Assembly (NCBI GenBank): GCA_003241055.1
Contig: QFOD01000001.1
Coordinates: 1-64,000 of the forward strand
Direction: 5' to 3'
DNA from: Roseateles depolymerans
GTDB taxonomy: Bacteria > Pseudomonadota > Gammaproteobacteria > Burkholderiales > Burkholderiaceae_C
Length of the DNA stretch: 64,000 nucleotides
Positions 17,494 to 25,130 of this stretch are shown one piece after another. The translations under genes were made by a program, and so were the position numbers. Numbering within the stretch: position 1 is the stretch's first letter; every line of letters starts with the position of its first letter. The notes beneath the pieces are model-generated. The model was not told the DNA's origin. It made no database searches and saw only the letters and a program-made list of their open reading frames with translations.

Positions 17494-18140
17494 ATTCCTA
17501 CAAGCGACTTCGTCCTGGCCTGCCGCTGCTGTTGTGCGGCTTTGCCTTCTGCCTGGGCGGTCAGGCCTTCGCCGACGCGCCGCCCCTGGCCGCCTCCGCT
17601 CCCGCGACGGCGCTGACGCGTGCAGACGTCGCCGCCCAGCGTGCGGCGCTGGAGCGGCAGTTCGCACTCGATCAGGCCGAGTGCGCGCAGCGCTTTGCGG
17701 TCAGTGCCTGCATGGAGGCGCTGCGCGAGCGGCGTCAGGCCGCGTTCAAGCCGCTGGTGGCTCGTGAGCACGAGCTGGCCGCGCAGGAGCGCCAGGCGCG
17801 CGCGGCCGCACAGGTGCAACGCGTGCACGAACGTGAGGCCACCGCGGCGACCGAGGAGGCGCAACGGCGCGAGCGTCTGGTGGCGGCGCCGCCGCCCGCA
17901 CCGCCCGCATCTGCGGTGCCTCATGCTGTGCATGCGCGCACGCCCGAGCAGGCCGAGCGCCAGCGCGTGCATGCCGAGCAGCGTGCCGCCGTGGTCGCTC
18001 AGCAGCGTCAGGCTCAACGCGCCGAGCGCGAACAACGCCAGGAGCTGCGCCAGCGTCAGCACGAGCAGCGTCAGCAGCAGAAGGCCAAGCCCGCTGCGGC
18101 ACCGCTTCCTTTGCCAGGCGCGTCAGCCGCGTCCAAATAG
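17490..18140 (+). CDS. Hypothetical secreted coiled-coil protein
   Basis: A 216-residue protein of unknown function. A signal peptide is visible (charged MNSYKRLR, then LPLLLCGFAFCLGG, cleavage near AFA-DA at about 29). The mature part begins with a segment holding two cysteines (AECAQRF and SACMEALR) that could form a disulfide, then becomes a long Ala/Arg/Gln/Glu-rich helix with heptad character, interrupted by an Ala/Pro stretch at about 130-145, and ends in Lys/Ala/Pro. It overlaps the zapE stop by 4 nt. Such proteins accompany zapE in related genomes by my recollection, which is not verified. Confidence 0.7.
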   Translation: MNSYKRLRPGLPLLLCGFAFCLGGQAFADAPPLAASAPATALTRADVAAQRAALERQFALDQAECAQRFAVSACMEALRERRQAAFKPLVAREHELAAQERQARAAAQVQRVHEREATAATEEAQRRERLVAAPPPAPPASAVPHAVHARTPEQAERQRVHAEQRAAVVAQQRQAQRAEREQRQELRQRQHEQRQQQKAKPAAAPLPLPGASAASK

Positions 18141-18226
18141 GCGCAGGGCGTCAAGGCCCGGATGCGGCGACGCAGTGGGAGTGGTGCCAGGTCTTGATGG
18201 CATGCCGGTGAAACCCGTTGCGCCTT

Positions 18227-18248
18227 GCGAGGTGAACAAGCACCTCGC
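18227..18248 (+). other. Perfect 8-bp hairpin, possible terminator of the zapE operon
   Basis: GCGAGGTG (18227-18234) and CACCTCGC (18241-18248) pair around AACAAG. It lies 86 nt after the coiled-coil protein stop. No T tract follows, so termination would need Rho or the hairpin only protects the 3' end. Confidence 0.5.
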
Positions 18249-18362
18249 CACGTGGTGCTCAGACTACAGGCGGCCGTCGCTGGTGCTATACAGTCTTTCG
18301 AGCGGACGGTCCGTGCAGGATTTGGCGAAATGGCCAGCCCCGCGCGCATGGGCTACCCCCCC

Positions 18363-18388
18363 CTCGGGTTAACCGATCTCTTTTTTTG
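18363..18388 (+). promoter_or_regulatory. Hairpin plus T7 just before the PEP-CTERM start
   Basis: TCGG-GTTAA-CCGA is a compact inverted repeat (about 18365-18377) followed by TCTC and T7, and then directly by the GGGAG ribosome site of the next gene. It could end incoming transcription, or act as an attenuator if the promoter (CTATAC near 18287) lies upstream. A T tract this close to an ATG is unusual in this GC-rich window. Confidence 0.45.
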
Positions 18389-18397
18389 GGAGCACCG

Positions 18398-18979
18398 ATG
18401 AAGACTCTCGTTCTTGCGACGGCCGCGCTGCTGGGTTCCCTCGCCACCTCTGCGGCCGATGCGGCGGCGACGATACGGTTCGTCGAGGCGAACGGAATGA
18501 TCGACATCTCGCTCTCGGGTTCGCTGGACCTCACCGGCATGGTGAGCGACGGCCAGGTCTATGGTTCGCTGGCTGGTGCCGTGCAGCCCCAGATCGGTAC
18601 CGTGCAGATTGGCGGTTCGTTCATGTCGCCCACCTATGAATATGTGGGTGTTACAGGCCCGGCCTCGTTCGGCACGAACTGGATTTCGTTGTTCACGTCG
18701 AACAGCGGCGATGCCCTGTATCTTTTCAACCTGTCGCACGCCCTGTACATCACGACGTCCTACGTGAGCGGCGCGCAGCTCAGCGCCGCGGCGCAGATCG
18801 CTAATGCGACATTCGCCAGCATCGGCATCAACCCGGGCGACTACGTCTACACGCTGGCGTCCGGCGACACGCTGACGATCGCGGTCAGCGCGGTACCGGA
18901 ACCGGGTACGGCGGCGCTGGGTGTGATGGGGGTGGCTTTCCTGATGCTGGCAGCAAGCCGGCGCCGCAGCAGCCATTAG
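18398..18979 (+). CDS. PEP-CTERM sorting domain protein
   Basis: A 193-residue exported protein. The N-terminus is a signal peptide (MKTLVLATAALLGSLATSA). The middle is low in charge, rich in Ser, Gly, Thr and Tyr, as expected of a surface or matrix protein. The C-terminus has VPEPGTAALG, a hydrophobic helix and a final Arg-Arg-Arg cluster, the tripartite PEP-CTERM signal recognised by exosortase/EpsH-type enzymes and usually linked to exopolysaccharide production. No exosortase is in the window. ATG at 18398 with GGGAG upstream was chosen over an in-frame TTG at 18386. Confidence 0.9.
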   Translation: MKTLVLATAALLGSLATSAADAAATIRFVEANGMIDISLSGSLDLTGMVSDGQVYGSLAGAVQPQIGTVQIGGSFMSPTYEYVGVTGPASFGTNWISLFTSNSGDALYLFNLSHALYITTSYVSGAQLSAAAQIANATFASIGINPGDYVYTLASGDTLTIAVSAVPEPGTAALGVMGVAFLMLAASRRRSSH

Positions 18980-19144
18980 GCTTAGCTGACTTTTGACGCG
19001 CGGTGCCCGCGCCCTGATTCGGGTTGCGCAGGTTAACGGATCGCGCCACTGCTGCTCAGCGCGCTAGGCCTTGGATGGCCATGCTCGAGATTCGAGCATT
19101 CGGGCCGCCAGTGATTTCGCCTGCGACGTGGTGAATCAGCTCTA
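18980..19144. other. Convergent intergenic region with perfect hairpin at 19081-19099
   Basis: ATGCTCGA (19081-19088) and TCGAGCAT (19092-19099) form a perfect 8-bp stem with a 3-nt loop between the convergent PEP-CTERM and phosphatase genes. It may serve as a two-way terminator although neither side has a T tract. Nothing else is evident in the 165 nt. Confidence 0.5.
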
Positions 19145-19909
19145 CTAGAGGCTCTCGACCTTCACGATCGCCAGCGACAGGTTGTCGCCACCGCCGCGCG
19201 CGCGCTGACGCGCCTTGGTCACCAGCAGCTCGGCCGCCTCGCGCGGCGGCAGGCTGTGCAGCACGCTGCCCAGCTCCTGCGGGGTGAAGTAGTGCCAGAG
19301 GCCGTCGCTGCAGCACATCAGCGAGTCGCCATCCTGGAGGTCGTCCAGGCGCTCGGAGGTCGAGGTCGGGTCCTGCACAGTGCCCAGGCAGGCGGTGAGC
19401 AGATTGCTCTGCGGGTGCGCGCTGGCCTCGGCTTCGGTCAGTTCGCCTTCGTCGACCAGGCGCTGGACGTAGGAGTGGTCCATCGTCCGCCGGACCAGCT
19501 GGGCGCCGCGGAACCAGTAGATGCGCGAATCGCCCGAGTGGATCCAGTGGGCCTGGCGATCGCTGGTCAGCACGAAGCCGGCGAGCGTGCTGTGCGGCTC
19601 CTCCTCGGCCGACAGGGCGGTCAGCTTGATCATCAGGTGGGCTTCGGCGGTGATCTGGCTGAGCAGTTCGTTCGGTGACTCGTCTTCGGGCGAAAAGCGT
19701 TCGAACAGCTGGCGGGCGGTCAGGATGACCTGGTCGGCTGCCTTGCGCCCCCCGCTCTTGCCGCCCATGCCGTCCGCCACGATGGCGAGTACGTAGCCTG
19801 GCACGCGAGGATGGGCGAAGACGGCGACCTGGTCTTGTTGATAGGTACGGTCGCCTCTGTGGGTGCCGGTGGCGGCGCTGAGTCGGAATCCGGCGGGAGA
19901 GGCAGGCAT
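19145..19909 (-). CDS. PP2C-family Ser/Thr protein phosphatase
   Basis: A 254-residue cytosolic PPM phosphatase. Metal-binding motifs are in order: D26 (YQQDQ), D46-G47 in VADGMGG, HSGDSRIYW, CSDGLWHY and GGDNLSL. It would remove phosphate from Ser/Thr of an unidentified target; no Hanks kinase is nearby. The frame is open to 20485 but upstream residues are Ala/Arg/Pro-rich shadow. ATG at 19909 starts right at the fold; ATG at 19951 would add 14 residues but a TATAGT -10-like box on the minus strand between them (19918-19923) favours the shorter form, leaving a very short leader. Confidence 0.85.
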   Translation of the reverse strand: MPASPAGFRLSAATGTHRGDRTYQQDQVAVFAHPRVPGYVLAIVADGMGGKSGGRKAADQVILTARQLFERFSPEDESPNELLSQITAEAHLMIKLTALSAEEEPHSTLAGFVLTSDRQAHWIHSGDSRIYWFRGAQLVRRTMDHSYVQRLVDEGELTEAEASAHPQSNLLTACLGTVQDPTSTSERLDDLQDGDSLMCCSDGLWHYFTPQELGSVLHSLPPREAAELLVTKARQRARGGGDNLSLAIVKVESL

Positions 19910-19971
19910 GCGGAAAACTATACTGGCGCCGGCCTGGCGGGCATCCGTCATGGACGCAAGGCAAATCCCGG

Positions 19972-20175
19972 ATGGATGAACAACTTCACTCGTTGTCGAG
20001 GCGTCTGATCGAGTTGCGCATGGAGCATGCGGATCTCGATGCGCTGATCGACCGCCAGGTGCAGTTGATGCCCGACGACGAGCTTGCGTTGCGGCGGCTG
20101 AAGAAGCGCCGGCTGGCGCTGCGTGACCAGATTGCCCGGCTGGAGGCCGAGACCGAACCCGATGAACCTGCTTGA
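19972..20175 (+). CDS. DUF465 (YdcH-like) protein
   Basis: A 67-residue, highly charged, all-helical protein. The sequence LSRRLIELRMEHADLDALID followed by DELALRRLKKRRLALRDQIARLE matches DUF465, a family of short two-helix coiled coils of unknown function. It is divergent from the PP2C gene and 96 nt before the DinG-like gene on the same strand, so it may be the first gene of that transcript. Confidence 0.88.
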   Translation: MDEQLHSLSRRLIELRMEHADLDALIDRQVQLMPDDELALRRLKKRRLALRDQIARLEAETEPDEPA

Positions 20176-20271
20176 TTCGGCCCGCCGCTGCGGGCTTGCC
20201 AGTCGCGCCACCGGCAGCCGCAGCCCGTGCGATGTCAGGTTTTCGGCGTTCCCCCCTGCGCGTTGCAGCAC

Positions 20272-22353
20272 ATGACGATGAACACGGACATGGCGGCCTC
20301 GGGGGGGCTGGACGACTGGCTGGACGCGCTGGAGCAGGCCCCGCCGCTGGCCCAGCCGCCCAGCGACGAGCTGGAGCAGGCCGTGGTGGCGGCCTTCGAT
20401 CTGGGCGGACCGCTGGCTCGGCTGGATGCCGGCTACAAGCCCCGCCCGCCGCAGCTGCAGATGACGCTCGCGGTGGCGCGCGCAATCGCGCGTCGCGAGG
20501 CGCTCGTGGTGGAGGCCGGCACGGGGGTCGGCAAGACCTTTGCCTACCTGGTGCCTGCGCTGCTGTCCGGGCGCCGAACCCTGGTCAGCACCGCCACCAA
20601 GAGCCTGCAGGACCAGCTCTACCTGCGCGACCTGCCGCGGCTGACCGAGGCGTTGCAGATGCCGGTACGCCTCGCGCTGCTGAAGGGGCGCAGCAGCTAT
20701 CTGTGCCTGCACCGGATGAAGCAGGCCCGGGTGTCGGGCGAGTTTCCGGACCGCCGCACGGCGCTCGCGCTGGCCCGTATCGAGCGCTGGGCGCAGATCA
20801 CGCGCAGCGGCGATTTCGCCGAGATCGACGGCCTGGATGAGCGCTCGCCCATCATCCCCATCGTCAGCAGCAGCCGCGAGAACTGCCTGGGCACCGACTG
20901 TGCCGACTGGCGCGCCTGCCATGTCGTCAAGGCGCGCCGCGAGGCCATGGAGGCCGAGGTGGTGGTGGTCAATCATCACCTGTTCTTTGCGGACCTGACC
21001 CTGCGCGACACCGGCGTGGCCGAGCTGCTGCCCAGCGTCGAGGTGGCCATCTTTGACGAGGCGCATCAATTGCCGGAAGCGGGCGTGCAGTTCCTGGGGC
21101 ACACGCTGGGCAGTTCGCAGCTGATCGACTTCGGCCGCGATCTGTTGGCCCAGGGGCTGGCCCACGCGCGGGGCGTGCATGACTGGCAGGCGCTGCAGGC
21201 CGGCGTGGAGCGCGCGGCGCGAGAGTTGCGGCTGGTGTGCGCAGGGGCGCTCGCCACGGGCGGGCGCGAGCTGCGCGGCACGCTCAAGCTGGGCTGGCGC
21301 GAGCGCGCGGGCCAACCGGCATTTGCGTCGGCACTGAGTGCCGTACACGACGCGCTGGCCCAGGCGCTGGAAGGCGTGACGGCCGTGAAGGACGCTGCGC
21401 CGGACTTTGCGCGCCTGGCCGATCGGGCCCAGGAGTTGCGCGACCTCGCACGCGACTTCGCCAGCGAGCCCGCACCGGGCGATGTGCGCTGGATAGACCT
21501 CAGTCCCTTCGGTGCCCGCCTGGTCGAGTCGCCGCTGGACATCCGCGAGGCCATGCAGCAGCAGCTGGAGGCGCCGGAAGGGGCCAGCAAGGCCTGGGTG
21601 TTCACCTCGGCCACGCTGGGGGCCGATGCGGAGCTGCGCTGGTTCACCGAGTCTGCCGGGCTGGACAACGCCGAGGTGCTGCGCGTGGGCAGCCCGTTCG
21701 ACTACGCCGCTCATGCGCGGCTCTATGTGCCGCGCGGCTTCCCCAAACCCAGCGAGCCCGAGCATCCCGCCAGTGTGGCGCTGCTGGCCTCGCGGTTGGC
21801 TCGGGCACTGGGTGGGCGTACGTTTGTGCTGACCACCACGCTGCGCAATCTGCAGATGGTCGCCGACGCGCTGCGTGAGCGTTTCGAGGCTGCGGGTGAT
21901 GCGATCACCGTGCTGCAGCAGGGTGCGGCACCCAAGCGCGTGCTGCTGCAGCGCTTTCAGGACAACCCGGCGTCGGTGCTGGTGGGCTCGGCCAGCTTCT
22001 GGGAGGGCATCGATGTGCCCGGCGACGCGCTGCAGTGCGTGCTGATCGACAAGCTGCCGTTCCCGCCGCCCAACGATCCGCTGGTGGAGGCGCGCGTGAA
22101 GCGCCTGGAGGCCCAGGGGCGCAATGCCTTCTCGGACTATTTCGTGGCCGAGGCGGCCATCGCGCTCAAGCAGGGCGCCGGTCGACTGATCCGCACTGAA
22201 AGCGACCGCGGACTGCTGGTGGTGTGCGACCCGCGCATGGCGGGCATGAACTATGGCCGGCGTCTGCGCGATGCATTGCCGCCGATGACGCCGGTGGCGA
22301 ATGAAGCCGAGGCCCAGGCCTGGCTGCAGGAGCTGGCGGCCGCGCGGGTTTGA
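20272..22353 (+). CDS. DinG/YoaA-type ATP-dependent DNA helicase
   Basis: A 693-residue superfamily 2 helicase of the XPD/DinG group, expected to unwind 5'-tailed DNA and structures met in repair and replication. Walker A is AGTGVGKT (82-89), the DEAH box is in VAIFDEAHQLPEAG. Four cysteines for a 4Fe-4S cluster are visible: one in SSYLCLHR and three in NCLGTDCADWRAC. Later motifs include SASFWEGIDVPGD and QGAGRLIR. ATG at 20272 (or 20278) is preferred to a GTG at 20227. The name dinG or yoaA cannot be decided from sequence alone. Confidence 0.92.
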   Translation: MTMNTDMAASGGLDDWLDALEQAPPLAQPPSDELEQAVVAAFDLGGPLARLDAGYKPRPPQLQMTLAVARAIARREALVVEAGTGVGKTFAYLVPALLSGRRTLVSTATKSLQDQLYLRDLPRLTEALQMPVRLALLKGRSSYLCLHRMKQARVSGEFPDRRTALALARIERWAQITRSGDFAEIDGLDERSPIIPIVSSSRENCLGTDCADWRACHVVKARREAMEAEVVVVNHHLFFADLTLRDTGVAELLPSVEVAIFDEAHQLPEAGVQFLGHTLGSSQLIDFGRDLLAQGLAHARGVHDWQALQAGVERAARELRLVCAGALATGGRELRGTLKLGWRERAGQPAFASALSAVHDALAQALEGVTAVKDAAPDFARLADRAQELRDLARDFASEPAPGDVRWIDLSPFGARLVESPLDIREAMQQQLEAPEGASKAWVFTSATLGADAELRWFTESAGLDNAEVLRVGSPFDYAAHARLYVPRGFPKPSEPEHPASVALLASRLARALGGRTFVLTTTLRNLQMVADALRERFEAAGDAITVLQQGAAPKRVLLQRFQDNPASVLVGSASFWEGIDVPGDALQCVLIDKLPFPPPNDPLVEARVKRLEAQGRNAFSDYFVAEAAIALKQGAGRLIRTESDRGLLVVCDPRMAGMNYGRRLRDALPPMTPVANEAEAQAWLQELAAARV

Positions 22354-22363
22354 GCTGACTTCG

Positions 22364-22388
22364 GTCGGCGCGCGTCGCGTGCGCCGAC
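22364..22388. terminator. Two-way hairpin between dinG-like gene and bamD
   Basis: GTCGGCGC (22364-22371) pairs with GCGCCGAC (22381-22388). The genes converge here with 50 nt between stops. No T tract is present on either strand, so this is a probable but weak terminator. Confidence 0.5.
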
Positions 22389-22403
22389 GGCCTCAACAAC
22401 GCG

Positions 22404-23219
22404 TTACCAGAGCTGCCACCAGGGCTTGCGCTTGGCCTCATAGCCGCTGGCGTAGCGGCTGTCCGGGAAGTTCTTGTCCAGCACCCGGCGTGCATCGTCG
22501 CGCAGCTGGGTCAGGCCGAGCTTGTCATAGCTCTCGGCCATGATGAACAAGGCCTCTTCGATGCCGGGTGCGTGCTGGAACTCCACGACGGCGGACTGCG
22601 CACGATTGGCCGCGGCCAGATAGGCCTTGCGGTTGAAGTAGTAGCGCGCGACGTGGACCTCATAGGCCGCCAGCGTGTTGGTGATGAAGTCCACCCGCTC
22701 ACGCGCCTCGGGCGCATAGCGGGAGTCCGGGTACTGGTCGGCCAGCTGGCGGAAGGCCTGCAGCGCCTCACGCGAAGCCTGCTGGTCGCGCTCGGACACA
22801 TCCTGATTGGCCAGGCGACCAAACAGGCCCAGGTCCTCGTTGAAGTTCACCACGCCCTTCATGTAGAGCGCGTAGTCCAGCGCCGGGCTGGAGGGGTTGA
22901 GCTTGATGAAGCGGTCCAGCGTCGTGATCGCCTGCGCCCGCTCGCTCGTCTTGTAGTAGGCCCAGGCCAGATCGAGCGTGGCCTGCTGGCCCATGGTCGT
23001 GCCGGCGGCGCGGCCCTCGATCTTCTCCAGAGACTTGATCGCGCGGTCGTAACTGCCCGAGGACAGGTCGTCCTTGGCGTCTGAATACAATTGATCCAGC
23101 GCGGCCTGGGAGTTGGGATCGTCCTTGGGCGCGGACCCGCAGCCGCTCAGAACGAGCGCGACGGCCATCAGAACGGCGCCGGCAAGAGCGCGACCGGCCG
23201 GGGATTTCTCAACACGCAT
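22404..23219 (-). CDS. bamD: Outer membrane assembly lipoprotein BamD
   Basis: A 271-residue lipoprotein of the BAM complex, which folds outer-membrane beta-barrels with BamA (56522) and BamB (33833). The lipobox is LSGC with C27 as the lipidated residue after a 20-residue hydrophobic stretch. The mature part is a series of TPR-like helix pairs (DLAWAYYKTSERAQAITTLDRFIKLNPSSPALDYALYMKG and on). Length fits the family. It is divergent from rluD, with a -10 candidate at 23273-23278 inside the rluD reading frame. Confidence 0.95.
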   Translation of the reverse strand: MRVEKSPAGRALAGAVLMAVALVLSGCGSAPKDDPNSQAALDQLYSDAKDDLSSGSYDRAIKSLEKIEGRAAGTTMGQQATLDLAWAYYKTSERAQAITTLDRFIKLNPSSPALDYALYMKGVVNFNEDLGLFGRLANQDVSERDQQASREALQAFRQLADQYPDSRYAPEARERVDFITNTLAAYEVHVARYYFNRKAYLAAANRAQSAVVEFQHAPGIEEALFIMAESYDKLGLTQLRDDARRVLDKNFPDSRYASGYEAKRKPWWQLW

Positions 23220-23262
23220 TCTCTAAACGCGGGCCGGCTGCGCCGACCGCTCACACTGAACA

Positions 23263-24270
23263 ATGGTCGCGAAGTATAGGGCGGGGGTGCCGGCTGCCGA
23301 CGAGGTCGAGGATGAGGTCGTTGCCGGTGGCGATGAAGCCGAGCGCCGCGGCGCGCAGGTGCCGGCGGATGCGCATGGCGAGCGGCTGGATCGCTGGCTC
23401 ACACGGCTCGCGCCGGAGTTCTCGCGCAATCACCTGCAGGCCTTGATCGAGCGCGGCTGTGTTGGCCTGGATGGCGTGGTGCAGACGACGCCGGCCAAGC
23501 GGCTCAAGGCCGGGCAGCGCGTCGAGGTGGAGCTGCAGCCCACCGAGGAGAGCCGGGCCTTCCTGCCGCAGGCCATGGTGCTGGACATCGTTCATGAGGA
23601 CGCGCATCTGCTCGTCGTCAACAAGCCCGCCGGGCTGGTGGTGCATCCCGCGGCGGGCAACTGGTCCGGCACGCTGATGAACGGCCTGCTGGCACGCCAT
23701 GCGGCCGCAGCGACGCTGCCGCGCGCGGGCATCGTGCACCGGCTGGACAAGGACACCAGCGGCCTGATGGTCGTCGGCAAGACGCTGGCCGCCGTGACGG
23801 CGCTGAGCCGGCAGATCGCGGCGAGGGAGGTGCATAGGGAGTACCTGGCCATCGCGCACGGTCGTATCGAGTCGGCCTATCGGGTGGATCTGCCGTTGCG
23901 GCGCGATCCGGTTTCGCGGGTCAAGATGGCGGTGGCGCCGGCGGGGCTGGGCAAGCCCGCCCAGACGGACGTGCTGCCGCTGGGGCAGGCCGAAGCGGGT
24001 GGGCGGGTCTACAGTGCCGTCCATTGCGTGCTGCACACCGGGCGTACCCATCAGATCCGGGTGCATCTGGCTCAGGGTGGGCACCCCCTGGTGGCCGACG
24101 CGCTGTACGGCGGTTCCACGGCGTACGGCCTGCAGCGTCAGGCGCTGCACGCGGCGCGCCTGAGCCTCGTTCACCCCGTCAGTGGTGACGAGCTGCGCTG
24201 GCAGGCGCCGTTGCCTGACGACATGGCGGCGGCCTGGCGGCAGATGGGGGCTGCGGCGCTTTCCGGTTGA
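23263..24270 (+). CDS. rluD: 23S rRNA pseudouridine synthase RluD
   Basis: A 335-residue enzyme that makes pseudouridines 1911, 1915 and 1917 (E. coli numbering) in helix 69 of 23S rRNA. An S4 RNA-binding domain (about 39-92) precedes the catalytic domain; the catalytic aspartate is D162 in HRLDKDTSG. Other family strings are NKPAGLVVHPA and GRTHQIRVHL. The bamD-rluD divergent pair is conserved in proteobacteria. The first 35 residues are acidic and not conserved; the bamD promoter seems to lie within their codons. Confidence 0.95.
   Translation: MVAKYRAGVPAADEVEDEVVAGGDEAERRGAQVPADAHGERLDRWLTRLAPEFSRNHLQALIERGCVGLDGVVQTTPAKRLKAGQRVEVELQPTEESRAFLPQAMVLDIVHEDAHLLVVNKPAGLVVHPAAGNWSGTLMNGLLARHAAAATLPRAGIVHRLDKDTSGLMVVGKTLAAVTALSRQIAAREVHREYLAIAHGRIESAYRVDLPLRRDPVSRVKMAVAPAGLGKPAQTDVLPLGQAEAGGRVYSAVHCVLHTGRTHQIRVHLAQGGHPLVADALYGGSTAYGLQRQALHAARLSLVHPVSGDELRWQAPLPDDMAAAWRQMGAAALSG
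23273..23278 (-). promoter_or_regulatory. -10 candidate for bamD
   Basis: On the minus strand this reads TATACT, 54 nt before the bamD ATG. The -35 region reads GTCGGC-like and is poor. The box lies within the first codons of rluD, so the two divergent genes share this short interval. Confidence 0.5.
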
Positions 24271-24497
24271 CGGCTATACAATGCCGCCAAGGTTGCCACG
24301 CAAGCCCGGCCCGTCGTCGATGAGGTCCGCTGCGGGATCGCAGTACACCGCCCGCTGGTCAACCACCCCGAACCCGCCCCGCTCGCAAGCCGAAGAGCTT
24401 TCATGCGGAGGCGCCCGGAACCCGATCCTGTCCGATCCTGTCGAGTGCTCGAAGCCTCCTGGCCGGACCGTTCGCCCGAGGAGGGCGTGTTGAGTTC
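24271..24497 (+). promoter_or_regulatory. scpB leader region with SD-blocking hairpin
   Basis: The 227 nt before scpB start with a -10 candidate TACAAT (24276-24281). A 10-bp direct repeat CGATCCTGTC occurs twice in tandem near 24423-24442. CCTCC (24456-24460) can pair with GGAGG within the scpB ribosome site (24478-24485), which would hide it. An open frame from 24281 to 24493 covers the region but looks non-coding (Pro/Arg/Ser-rich). The interval is long for this compact genome. Confidence 0.4.
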
Positions 24498-25130
24498 ATG
24501 AACACCCAGGATGCCAAGCGCGTCCTCGAGACCGCGTTGATCTGTGCTTCGCAGCCGCTGGCGCTGCGCGAGCTGCGCAGCCTGTTCGCTGACGAGCTGG
24601 GTGCGGACACGCTGCGTGGGCTGCTCGACGAACTGGCGCGGGACTGGGAGGGGCGCGGGGTGGAGCTGGTGGCGCTGGCCTCGGGCTGGCGCTTTCAGAG
24701 CCGGCCGGAGTTGCGTGAGTACCTGGATCGCCTGCATCCCGAGAAGCCGCCACGCTACTCGCGTGCGGTGATGGAGACGCTGGCGATCATTGCCTATCGC
24801 CAGCCGGTCACGCGCGGCGACATCGAGGACATCCGCGGTGTCGTCGTCGCCAGCCAGATCATCAAGCAGCTTGAGGATCGTGGCTGGGTCGATGTCATCG
24901 GTCATCGCGAGACGCCGGGACGCCCGGCGCTGTACGCGACGACCAAGGCCTTTCTTGATGACCTGGGCCTGGCCAGCCTGGAGCAGTTGCCGACGCTGGA
25001 AGTCGGCGCCGAGCCGGCCGTGCTGGCTGCGCTGCAGGGTCAGCTGCTCGAAGACGACGGGGCGCCGCAGGAGCCGCCCGTCGACACAAACCCGAATCCG
25101 CCCCTGCCTACTTTGTCTGAATCTGCATGA
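24498..25130 (+). CDS. scpB: Segregation and condensation protein B
   Basis: A 210-residue subunit that joins ScpA and the SMC ATPase in chromosome condensation. It consists of two winged-helix domains: the first (about 5-80) with LETALICASQPLALRELRSLF, the second (about 85-160) with ALETLAIIAYRQPVTRGDIE-like sequence and IIKQLEDRGWVDVIGHRETPGRP, the best conserved block. The Pro-rich tail is variable. ScpA is not in the window. The scpB-rluB pair, overlapping by 4 nt (ATGA), is conserved in many bacteria. Confidence 0.95.
   Translation: MNTQDAKRVLETALICASQPLALRELRSLFADELGADTLRGLLDELARDWEGRGVELVALASGWRFQSRPELREYLDRLHPEKPPRYSRAVMETLAIIAYRQPVTRGDIEDIRGVVVASQIIKQLEDRGWVDVIGHRETPGRPALYATTKAFLDDLGLASLEQLPTLEVGAEPAVLAALQGQLLEDDGAPQEPPVDTNPNPPLPTLSESA

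Noticed and set aside
18190..18230. Sigma-54 promoter (TGGCATG...) before the PEP-CTERM gene
   Set aside because: The -24 GG is not followed by GC at the required 10-nt distance; insufficient match.
24281..24493. Possible 70-residue peptide before scpB
   Set aside because: Pro/Arg/Ser-rich, no ribosome site, and the ATG overlaps the -10 candidate; more likely leader RNA.
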